This document shows, one piece after another, positions 1 through 10,055 of a DNA stretch of 64,000 nt. Under the pieces are notes generated by a model that worked only from the letters and a program-made list of their open reading frames with translations, had not been told where the DNA came from and made no database searches. Within the stretch, counting starts at the first letter, position 1. Each line of letters starts with the position of its first letter. A program made the translations under genes and the position numbers. The DNA comes from Glandiceps talaboti (Eukaryota; Hemichordata; Enteropneusta; Spengelidae), in contig NC_135549.1 of NCBI RefSeq assembly GCF_964340395.1, forward strand, positions 10,697,342 to 10,761,341, read 5' to 3'.

Positions 1-40
1 GCTTGTTATTCCGATTGTTTTCTGTATACTTACTTTCATA

Positions 41-46
41 TTTATT
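41..46 (-). terminator. Poly(A) signal AATAAA for the GT-B-like gene
   Basis: AATAAA on the minus strand about 120 bases beyond the TAG at 169-171. This fits a 3' end inside the window. Inferred from position only. Confidence 0.45.
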
Positions 47-168
47 TTCACATTGTACAAGTGGTCTAATGTGCCTCAATAAACTACTAATTTAATGATA
101 TGCAAACAAACAGTAATAACGTATTATAAACACGTGCTAGTTTCATCTGGCATTAAAGTATCACAGAT

Positions 169-2188
169 CTATCTGCTCTGATCGTTATTATCTAAAATTG
201 AATCAGGTTGGTCTTTTATTGAACTTGATTTATTCCACAGAGTTGAAAGTATTGTCAAAAACTGATTTTCAATGTGGTTCTTTTACCTTGTTCTACGACC
301 TGACCGTGCTCAGTTAAACTGTTTGGTTTTCCATCAGGCACATCCTCATTACCGACTGACTCATCAGATGCATCTGTTGTTTCTGACATACATTGGAAAG
401 GAAATGCGAAACGATTACATGAACCTACCAATATCATAACGATGGTACTAATTGTATTGTTGTACATCCTTGAACTGCTATACATACACTTTTGTCTTTC
501 CTGCATAGCTTCGGTTTATTTTGTATATCTGTATGGTCAAACTCGTTTTTGTTGCCGTCAATATATCTTTAATTGTTGGTAAAAGTATTGACAGTCGTTA
601 TAGTGTGATCTTTACCGTTTAATCATAGGGCAATCAAGTCGAGAACCAACTCAAACTACAATTGTTACCTTGAAATATGGGTCGCTCTGACTGTTGCAGT
701 CTGTTTGCATTTCCATCAGTTGCACTACCATTATCACCTAGTTCATTGTTTGCTACACCCGATTCTACAATGAATATCGAACAGAAAAAAATAAGTGAAT
801 AATATGAAAATCCATTACGTACTACCAAAGTGTACACTGGTGAAACTGAATGTATCTCTTTGGTACATCAAAATTGGAATGATTCATAAGAACGATCCCA
901 CTTTGAAGTCTGTTTCATACGAACTGCGTTCAGACGTAGAATAGTATAAATCAAATAGTAATGCATGCATTTCTTTTGATAAATTACACGAAATGCCCTA
1001 AAGGGGATTACGTACCTGGTGTTGCTGTTGTAATTGTGAACTCTTCAAAATATGACACCAAAGTCCCATGAGTTGAATGGATTTTAGCTATTGATTCATA
1101 GAGCTTTCTCATTTCTCTTACTTTTATAAGCGCAGTTTTAGGATTCGTCAGGATTTTGACTACCTGATTTGTTAGATCGGTCTCGTCTAATGGGTCGTAC
1201 ACGAAGAATTCCCCGTGCTCCTTGAAATGTTTCAAAACATATTCGGCCATGTGAGTCTCTTTAGCCACCAAAGTAGGAAGCACTGCCATGATAGGTTCCA
1301 AGCCATATATCCCTGATGACTGATGAGGTGATAAAATGCAAAGATGACTCTGGTATAAAGCAGTATGTGTTTGACCACTAGATGCACATGGGATCCAACT
1401 CGCGGGATCTGTCAATGGCATTATCCGGACATTCCATGGTGGATCTTTTGGATGTTCCTTTTCGAGTTTGTCAGCTACCATGCAAACAGCCGAAGCGATG
1501 ATTTCATTATCAGATTCTTCGCTGTTTTCATTGGAGCAGCTAAAGGTCAGTATCTGTTGACACTTTGTCTCTGAGTCGGGGGTGACTGTGTCACCTACTT
1601 CCAAATCCAAACATGTGACCTGTCCTTTATCAGGTTGGTATAACTCATGTTTTACCGGAGTTCCAACTTCCTTGTATAAGTTCTCATAATGTTCAAAGAC
1701 TATTAGTCCCATTGAAAGGATTTTATCAGCCCTTGCAGCAAATCGTATCTGTTCTTGTTGTACATCTTTTGTAGAAATCGCGTGATTCATAACCATTACC
1801 TTTGCACTAGGGAAACACTGCTTTCGTAAAATGACGGAAGGAAAAACATTGGTCGAAGAATGCACATGTTGGACTATGATTTTTACATTCTGAATTGTAC
1901 CGAGGTTTGTGAAATACGTCGTGGGAGAAAGGAACCAATCAGGATTAGGTTGTGCCTTCTCGAGGGCAGTTGCTGCATCTTCGTCAAAAGAAGGCAGAAT
2001 AAGTTTCACCCCACACTGATCCGCATCCTGCTTTTCTTGATCACTTGCATATAAGACAACACAGTACACTATTTGTTTATTTGGCTCTTTGGCTAAAGTT
2101 TTTGTTATACGCCAATTGACTGTATCAAATGGATTGGTGACACTGTTCCAGCGTTTAGCGAAAAACAAACTAGCCATTCTGAAGATGT
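169..2188 (-). CDS. GT-B glycosyltransferase-like protein, probable pseudoenzyme, four exons
   Basis: Exons: 2188-1016 (ATG 2177), 764-669, 382-287, 191-169 (TAG). Junctions are GT-AG and the phases (1,1,1) agree, giving 458 residues. The first exon starts after a pyrimidine-rich AG at 2189; upstream frame is closed by TAA, so earlier exons are probably leader. Residues 1-387 resemble the two-domain GT-B (GT4-like) fold: an N-terminal Rossmann half with a DADQCGVKLILPS strand, then LYQSHLCILSP and YGLEPIMAVLPTLV, matching the donor-binding E-x7-E region. The first Glu is Gln (residue 286; second Glu is 294) and the N-terminal Gly-Gly loop is replaced by SVTNP, so catalysis is doubtful. The tail (388-458) is acidic and polar. 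Related multi-copy proteins in amphioxus and hemichordates are recalled, not checked. AATAAA lies on this strand at 46-41. Function unknown. Confidence 0.72.
287..382 (-). CDS. 96-bp tail exon B of the GT-B-like gene
   Basis: Acceptor CAG ends at 383 and donor GTAAAA starts at 286. Length and phase are identical to the exon at 669-764. It encodes ETTDASDESVGNEDVPDGKP and onward; 9 of 32 residues match exon A without gaps, including the conserved D-G-x-x-N spacing. Best read as an old tandem exon duplication. Confidence 0.72.
669..764 (-). CDS. 96-bp tail exon A of the GT-B-like gene
   Basis: Flanked by a strong polypyrimidine acceptor ending at 765 and donor GTAACA at 668. It is exactly 96 bp with phase 1 at both ends, so it can be skipped without a frameshift. 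It encodes a 32-residue polar segment starting ESGVANNELGDN and containing ATDGNANRL. It aligns without gaps to the exon at 287-382. Confidence 0.75.
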
Positions 2189-2756
2189 CTGCGATAAAGG
2201 CAATGGAGAATGGGAATTATTAACGATGGGTTCAGTCGTGCTTTCCTTTTCAGGCTGTCTGACAGACAAATTCAGTAGGTCTGCATGGAAGGCTATCAAA
2301 CGTGAGGGCCCAGAGCAAAGCATTCTCTCATGTTACTAAATTTAATTGGATATTGACACCTAAATCGGGTCTCTACTTATAGTAGCGGGAATGTAATGGC
2401 TAACTGTATTTGTAAATGGTTCTTTTTTAAATCCTAGGAGCACCTTCTTCTTACAACACAAAAAAGAACAAATTGAACAACCCCGTCTGTAGGGGGTTTC
2501 AGGGGACATTGGGTGACTTTTCAATTTGGAACGATTAACTGGTTATGTGGTAACGACAACTTCAAGCAAACTTGTGTGTCGTCTCATTCCACACATATTG
2601 GGATAGTGTGACTGATACTCTTCTGCAACGTGATAATATGCTATAAGTCAGTATGTCTGGATTCAATGTTTCACTTAGTCTTCTACTAGTAGTCCTACCT
2701 GTTATTTGTTTCCATTATTATACGTTTAATCGTAAATACACCAGTCGTGGGACTTG

Positions 2757-2815
2757 TAGTCTAGAGGTTGAAGGAGATCTTTAGACTCAAAGCAATGGAT
2801 AGCCTGTAGACTATG
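2757..2815. repeat. Small terminal-inverted repeat element, copy 1
   Basis: Begins TAGTCTAGAGG and ends with the complement of TAGTCTACAGG. The reverse complement of its right part (CCCATAGTCTACAG, then GTCTAAAGA) reappears at 5682-5733, so the two form an inverted pair about 2.9 kb apart. Confidence 0.5.
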
Positions 2816-5374
2816 GGATTTGGTAAGATCGATTTTCTAACTATGCTACGTCATACAAACACAATAGCATCGCGTCATATCATAATTAAGTAACTGTTTT
2901 GCGGCAGTGTGCCACACATCAATTAAAACTATTTATATGGTTGCAAGTATTGATCCGTCAGTTTTGGCCAATAACAACTATGGGGTTTAAATGGCAAGTA
3001 GTGCATTTCACTTAGAAGCACCAAACAAAATCCGATTTCGAAAATACTCATAAATTATATTTCTCTTTCCGACACGGCCAAAAGACGACTTAGAAGCGAA
3101 CAGACCAACTCTACTAGTGCTACACTTGTTGGAAATATGTACATGTGTACGTCAGCCCTTAAAACTACGACTATGAATTGCATGAATTTGCAACGTTGGA
3201 TAACATCGATGTTTACAAGCACCGACCGATGTAGTCATAAATATTGGTACTAAATATAGCCTGACTCCATTGCTCTTGTGTACATAATATAGCACCTGAC
3301 AAGTATTTACAAAACCTTTGTTCGATGGCAGACCTCTTACGCCCTGCCACGGGTGTTAACCCTTGTGACCTTTCAGTTGCTGACAGTTTTTCTCCTTGAC
3401 CTCAGTGCAGTGATCTGTCAATTAATCCGGTTTTAGTAATTTAGATTTTTTAAATAGATATTTTAACTGTCACACTTACAGATAGCATGCAACTAACCCG
3501 TGAACCATGTCCCTGCCAGGACACCCCATGCCATTTTATCACAATTGTTAAAGAGGGACACATATTCAGCCCTACTTTGCTGACGATTAAACCTGCACTA
3601 GCTACAACTGGGGTATTTTTTTCATCAAATAGTTATAGATATATTCACTTAAAATTGGTCAGTTGCTTATAAAATTCGAATTCGAAATTGGGTGTAAATA
3701 TTTGTATGAGTTTGTACTTCTTTTTAGTTTGAACCAAAATCTTTGATATACAAACTACTACACAAACCAAGTATTAACGAACCACTGTATAAACCGAATA
3801 TTCACAATTATACATTATAAAGAACTATTGATCTCTACATGCAAACTGAGTACATGCCGTCCACAGTACCAATCGTTCCTGTGTTTTAGGCGATTTTAAA
3901 ACTATGTGCATATACTGAATCTTGTACGTGATATTGGTAAACATGTTATTTCTTGACATGTCTTAGTCAACAGTACACGACATTGTGTTGAAGATATACA
4001 ATCAATACATTTGGACACATTTGGCATGGCCACGTCGGTTGTCAATGTTTATGTATACTCTTATATAGAATGTTTTAAATGAATATTAGACAGTAATCCC
4101 GTATCGCACGTACTGCCCATAGTATTCATTTGTATAGTGTATTTTAGTTTTCTCAACTAACACCTTCAATAATATTGTGGTCCGTTATATACTCTATCTG
4201 TGTTTTTACACAACAACTTACAACAACAGCGACGACGACGACGACGACGACGACAACAGTACCAACTTTTATAAAATCTTATTTTTAAAATAATGGCGCA
4301 CATTTCTGCAAACACGAGTAGCCGTTGTCAACCACCGCAACCTTTAAACCTAAAGTCCACATTTGACAAGAATGGGAACTCACTTACCTACACCGTCATT
4401 TACAAACAACCACCTACGCCTGCATTAATGTTGAGTTCTGCTGAGAAGCCAACTTACGGAAAAAATTGGCGAGATAATCTTATCGTTTCCTCTTCGATAT
4501 AATATCATTTACAACGCTCGTGATAGAGATAATTACCCATAGCAGGTGAGCTTTAGTTTCGATAATAATAAGCATAACAAGTTGATATTGTGAATGATAA
4601 CAAGTTGACCGAATGTTTCACAGCGCCCACAACGACAAGAGGAATACTCATCCATGAAAGACTGTAATTAATCTAAAGCCATTGATTAGAAGCTGGTATG
4701 ATTGTCTCAGTTCAGTATAACTAAAAGCTACATTACAAATGTAACAAGTTTGATAGATTTATATACATAGCCTTTTAATGATTTTAACTTTCATGATTTG
4801 TTTATATAAGTAATAATATTCGGTAATTAGGTAATTTTTGTTGGTAGAGATATCAATTCAAAATGAGTCTTTTGTCATTTAGGATGATTTGCGGTAATTA
4901 GGCAATTTCTTTTGAATGTGTGTTTCAAATCACACATGGTTTGGTGTATACATTGATGATAACAAACTCCATGTGTCCTATAAAGCCGTTTGATATCGTT
5001 TAATCCTAATGAGTCATTTGCTTATCAATAAAACAAGGGAGAAGGGACACTCAGCCATTTACCATGTGTATATATTAGCTCAATGATAATGCATGTAGTT
5101 AACCGAAAGACTTTCTTTTTGTTCCAAAAAAGACACTGGTTTACATCTGGTCGTTATTTCATTAACCGAACCGTCTTCAAAATAAGTTTTTCTTCTATAA
5201 ATAAATTCGTATTTGTATCGGCGGCATCCGGAGGTGGGAGAGGGGAGTACTCCCATAAAAATATCTATAAAGCTTGCGTCGCGCAAAGGGATTAACTTTG
5301 CTGTTGTCATGTCTGAAAAGGGGTAGGAATTTTTTCTTACTAGCTACACATACCAGCCACTCTGCTAGTAGTAA

Positions 5375-5402
5375 CCCCCCCCCCCCACACACACACACAC
5401 AC
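5375..5402. repeat. Poly-C run followed by (AC)n
   Basis: Twelve C residues (5375-5386) run directly into an AC dinucleotide tract. Confidence 0.95.
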
Positions 5403-5681
5403 GTGATCAACACAACACATTTGTTGCTACATCAGATGTGAGACAATGATGCATTAGACAGAATCTGTATATGAATATTATTCTTATTCGTTACATCATA
5501 TGATATAGCTGCAAAGTAGACTAACAGCAATAATGTACCATTATAGATCACTATTACTATCCCTGTCCTGTGTGCAATATCTTATTCATGTACCTTATTT
5601 ATTTCAACCAGAGGTGTGCTAGTACATATATTGTACATAATAGGTCACATATACGTCACGTTGTCTTCTGATATGATTTAA

Positions 5682-5733
5682 CCCATAGTCTACAGACTTT
5701 ATTAAAAATTGTCTAAAGACTGTATAGTCTGTA
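5682..5733. repeat. Small terminal-inverted repeat element, copy 2
   Basis: Starts CCCATAGTCTACAG, has GTCTAAAGACT in the middle, and ends near TAGTCTGTACAG. It matches the reverse complement of the element at 2757-2815. Confidence 0.5.
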
Positions 5734-6154
5734 CAGAGCGATGTTAGACATGTGTCACCATGTACATTAGTAATTTAACTATATGAATGGGCCAGGCATA
5801 ATTTGTCATATCCTATTTTTGGTTCACAACGTTTTTATTGCTATGTTCACCTTAGTTGTTAAGCGAATACCACTAAGCTCTAGCAAGAGCGTAATATACA
5901 AAAGTGGTAAACTATAACTTGGCATCCATACGACAGTTACTGATATTTATCACAATTGCTCTACTTCATAATAGAATAATGATGAAAATGTATTCATTGG
6001 TTGTAAAAACAGATAAAAGTATGTATAAATGCAAATTATAAATTCACCGATGTAGAATTATATATTTTACACATAAGTAAGAGTTAGATTGGTCCCGCGC
6101 CATGAAATAGTGACACGTGACTGCGACATACAAAAAATAAACCTACGTACAACC

Positions 6155-6182
6155 TCAGACCACCGTCATTTTGGTGGTCTGA
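6155..6182. repeat. Perfect inverted repeat (hairpin)
   Basis: TCAGACCACC (6155-6164) and its exact complement GGTGGTCTGA (6173-6182) flank an 8-base loop. A related CCTCAGAC palindrome occurs at 17151-17172. Confidence 0.8.
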
Positions 6183-6704
6183 GATACAGCCAAGTCCACC
6201 ACGAGCCTGACTCACTATATGAATTTACGAATCTTCCTTATTACACAGAGAATAGTACATATTTGAAAAGTGGTGTTTTGTTGAAAACTTTAAATTTATC
6301 ATAGATATGTCTTTAATAAAGAATATCACCGAATTTAATTTAATTTTACATCGCGGGTTTTTTATTAGTATTTTGTGAGTTATACATACATTCAATCTTG
6401 TAAGCCCTTATTTGTACTTGAATTCTGAAATTTCTTACATGGTTAAAATAATACAATTGATAAATATGTTTATTAAGGTGATTCCAAACTTGATACCAAA
6501 AATAAAACGTTGAGGATGTAAATTTCTACTGGTTATACCGCTCATGCAACGTCAAGTACGGTATAGTAAGCTTAACCATTTTAGTGTCTCGCGTGTCAAC
6601 ATGCCAAGAATTTCGAAAAACGCTCTAAAATGTTCTTTGAATGTCAAGATACCCATACCACCTGTAATGAATATTAACATCGTTCCTTCGAAGCAGTCTT
6701 TGTT

Positions 6705-7778
6705 CTAACTAACTTGCTTATTCTCTGAGTTGTTATATCTGCTCCAGCCCACTGTAACTATTAATATTACAGATGTCAAAATAATCAGCCCATTCCCAAG
6801 CAATGAAAATGAGCTTGGTTTGACTTGAAATAACAACAAATATGATATAAATCCGATGATGATAATATGACCACTATTGTACAGAAGTACAACATTGCCA
6901 GCCTTCTCCAATGACAGTGCAATGTTATATACACGGAGACATAATACATAGAATACAACAATACCGATCAGATCAACTATACCAACGGGGCTTTCGTTGA
7001 ATAATGTGACGATGGATGACGTGCCCGTGAAATATACCAACGGTACGGAGAAGACAACGCCACAAAGTCCGTTGAATAAAAGTAGAATTAAATTCGTCAT
7101 ATCTTCTCGTCTTCGTCTTGTCCACACTGCTACGATAGATATGCATATTGATGTAACCAGGGGTAACACGTAACCAAGATAATTTTGAGTTGATTTGATG
7201 GCGAACAGAGGCTTGGTTGCAAAGAAGATGCCAATAATGTTGATAGCGATAATTATGAAATCTGAGGAGCCAACTTGTTCTTGGAGACAGATCCCTGCTA
7301 TAATACACGTCAAAATAAGTGAGGTTCCCGACTGGATAGCTGTTGCTTCACTAGAGCCAATCACAGTGATGGAATAATAAAATGCTATGTTTCCAACATT
7401 TTTTAACGTGCCTGTGACGACGTAAAATAAAACGAGTTTTCTGTCAACTTGAAAGATGTTAATCCGGTAGTAGACGAGAAGTGGAATAGTACATAACAAC
7501 ACAGTCGTTGATTTCACTACATGTTGTTGGGCGGGAGTAATTTGTATGTCCCCGTGGACATACAATTTACCAAATATTACCAACAGGTCCGACACACCAA
7601 GGAAACAGCCACTAAGGAGTGCCATCACCGCACCAGTAATGACTGACAAACAGAATCGGTCCCCTTCATCCTTTCCATTTCTCTCACTGGTTGAGGTAGA
7701 TGATCCGTCAGTGAACAGAGACTCTGACTCCGTTGGGTCTGACTCTAAACAAACAAAACAAGGCAACTTCTTACCCAT
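6705..7778 (-). CDS. EamA/DMT-family membrane transporter, SLC35G-like, intronless
   Basis: One uninterrupted ORF of 357 residues, ATG 7778 to TAG 6705. After a polar Ser/Thr/acidic N-terminus (1-42) there are about ten hydrophobic helices, near 45-68, 85-103, 114-136, 144-166, 173-190, 198-220, 229-250, 265-285, 293-318 and 325-345. This is the two-EamA-repeat layout of the drug/metabolite transporter superfamily. The segment FYYSITVIGSSEATAIQSGT matches the helix-4 pattern of SLC35G proteins, and LQEQVGSSDFIIIAINIIGI fits the region after the first repeat. A positive loop (WTRRRRED, 219-226) splits the halves. The family moves small organic solutes or nucleotide sugars; no substrate can be assigned. 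The lack of introns is compatible with an SLC35G-type retrogene origin, or the gene may have a leader exon upstream. Confidence 0.85.
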   Translation of the reverse strand: MGKKLPCFVCLESDPTESESLFTDGSSTSTSERNGKDEGDRFCLSVITGAVMALLSGCFLGVSDLLVIFGKLYVHGDIQITPAQQHVVKSTTVLLCTIPLLVYYRINIFQVDRKLVLFYVVTGTLKNVGNIAFYYSITVIGSSEATAIQSGTSLILTCIIAGICLQEQVGSSDFIIIAINIIGIFFATKPLFAIKSTQNYLGYVLPLVTSICISIVAVWTRRRREDMTNLILLLFNGLCGVVFSVPLVYFTGTSSIVTLFNESPVGIVDLIGIVVFYVLCLRVYNIALSLEKAGNVVLLYNSGHIIIIGFISYLLLFQVKPSSFSLLGNGLIILTSVILIVTVGWSRYNNSENKQVS

Positions 7779-8034
7779 GTATGTCTGACTCTTTGGTATT
7801 GTACCAACCCCTCAATATTGATAGCTCTGTGACCAAAGTGATGGTTCTTGGTCTGATACACACAATCGACACTGTTAAATACGACAACATCCACATCACA
7901 ACTACGTATTATTATCGCATGTTATTTGAGAAACTAAAAATAGTGACGAATGCAGGTCGAAACAGGCGAAAGTGAAAATAGAATTCGATATATGAATTCA
8001 TGTGCATTCATTGACACACACGTCAGGCAGGCAC

Positions 8035-8205
8035 ATACATACACACATACATACATACATACATACATACATACATACATACATACATACATACATACAT
8101 ACATACATACATACATACATACATACATACATACATACATACAAACATACATACATACATACATACATACATACATACATACATACATACACACACACAT
8201 ACATA
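8035..8205. repeat. (CATA)n tetranucleotide microsatellite
   Basis: A long run of ACAT/CATA units with a few CACA interruptions near the ends. It generates spurious His/Thr/Tyr and Cys/Met/Tyr ORFs on both strands. Confidence 0.98.
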
Positions 8206-8208
8206 AAT

Positions 8209-8415
<207 letters not shown>

Positions 8416-8842
8416 TAAACTGAGGCTCCTGAGGTTTAATTTGGTTAAATCATGAGCACACTATTTCGGCTCCCCCTTTCAGACCATCAGATCTAGAATT
8501 TTCGCAGCTCCCTCCTTTAAACTCTAAAAAATTTTCATGCCCCCTCCCCCATTTCTCCCCAGCCCTCCTTGTAAATTCTGACCCCAGCCTAATACTAAAA
8601 TATATACATTCTAAAGCTCTGTCCAACATTGCTATTTTATACGAACAAAATACATGCATCACACTTCATTTTTTAGAATTATATTTATAAAAGAATACTC
8701 CTAATACTCAGAAATATTGAAGTAAGCAAAGTTGTTCAGAAGTAACAGAATTCAACACTTATTCAAAATAACAAGAGGACATATCACCATGAGCGTTGGG
8801 GGCGCACTTAATATTCATTATTTCTATAGCAACAAGTCGCGG

Positions 8843-8856
8843 CCAAAATGGCGGCC
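8843..8856 (+). promoter_or_regulatory. YY1-like AANATGGCGGC element in the EFCAB12 first exon
   Basis: CCAAAATGGCGGCC fits the AANATGGCGGC motif common at TATA-less animal promoters. It sits about 60 bp before a good donor (GTAAGT at 8907). The ATG inside it (8848) opens a short upstream ORF. Confidence 0.55.
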
Positions 8857-10011
8857 GCCACTCGTCGAAGAATAATAAATCGTCGAAAATGGACAATAGC
8901 AGAGACGTAAGTAAGAATCGTTCTGGTATTTAGGCTTATCGAGATCGTTTTTATAGCTGTCATGTATTTGTGTCGCATGAAAAGCCTTTACAGTAGAGAT
9001 AACGGAGAGGTCACCAAGCCGATTGATAGGTCACATTGTCAACAGCACAACAGATGAGTTGTTCTTGTGTGTACATACAATGGAAAAATAAAAGATAACA
9101 CAACAATCGCAGTAACTGTCATGACCTCTGTATACAGTATTGATGGCAATGAAAAGATCGGATCATTTCAATGGTCGCTATGTTGTTGGTATGATAATAG
9201 CCTGCTGTACTTTTACAAAAATGGCCTTTAAAGAGAGCCTATCAATCATTTGTATATAGTATAGTATTCACACGTATTATCACGTACATAGTACTTATTC
9301 ACATGTCTGTCGCTTAGTGATGACATGGTTGACACAGACCGTATCGAGAACACTACACTCCTCAGTTGCTTTACAACAAATGACGAGAATAGTTGAAGGA
9401 AATAAAGTTATTCATCAAAACATTGCCTATCGATGGGAAAAAAAGAAAAGGGGGAGAGGTGGGTGGTGGGTGGGTTAGGGGTGTATATTGTATAAAAAGG
9501 GGTAGGGTGTGGTTTAACCATAGACACGGAAGCTTCCCCTCCATTGTCTAGTAATATGGGGAGGGAGAGTGTGGAAAAGTTACATCACTTCATGTCGTTA
9601 ATATCCAGTGGAGTGTATGTTTGACAACTTATGCAGAAATTTGAATGAGGCAGATTTATTGTACCATACATACAGTGTAATATGTAATTTAATGTTACAC
9701 CCCATTTAATACAAGAATACCAAATATCATATATCCTTATATGTCATTTGTAAACAATCACAAAGCTTAGATAAATACAGTCGTCATGGCAATAAATTGC
9801 ATTTAAACTAAAAGGAAGATGGGAACTGATTAGGATCATCATCACCAATAAGAAAGTGGTACTGCATTATAAAACATACATGTATGATCTGCATGACATC
9901 AACAACAAACTACAGACACTTCCATACATAAAGCATGTAACTCGCCTCCATTGTCTACATAAAATAACTACATCTCATTGTTTTTCTCCTTCCTTTAGCA
10001 TGTACTTGTAA
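8848..10011 (+). other. Upstream ORF in the spliced EFCAB12 leader
   Basis: Exon 1 ends at 8906 (donor GTAAGT); exon 2 starts at 9999 after CTCCTTCCTTTAG. Across this splice an ORF runs 8848-8906 plus 9999-10011: 23 codons, beginning MAAATRRRIINRRK, then TAA. It closes 44 bp before the main ATG at 10056, so re-initiation is possible. The intron 8907-9998 shows no other gene. Confidence 0.5.
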
Positions 10012-10055
10012 AGTGTTAAAATCGTAAGAGTTCCTTGTAAAATACAGCCTTCAAA

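Larger units (their letters stand above)
2324..6704. other. Spacer without a recognised gene
   Basis: No exon with supporting splice sites and a recognisable protein was found. It holds a short (ACG)n tract at 4229-4254, a C-run plus (AC)n at 5375-5402, a perfect 10-bp stem hairpin at 6155-6182, and a related repeat pair at 2757-2815 and 5682-5733. It probably contains the leader exon(s) of the GT-B-like gene and the 3' flank of the transporter. Confidence 0.5.

Noticed and set aside
2105-2323. ORF upstream of and overlapping the GT-B-like start
   Set aside because: Different frame from the conserved exon. It spans a likely intron with an acceptor at 2189 and shows no homology. A leader exon cannot be excluded.
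4293-4502. 69-codon ORF starting at an ATGGCG context
   Set aside because: No recognisable domain and no splice partner; preceded by a trinucleotide repeat. Not supported as a gene.
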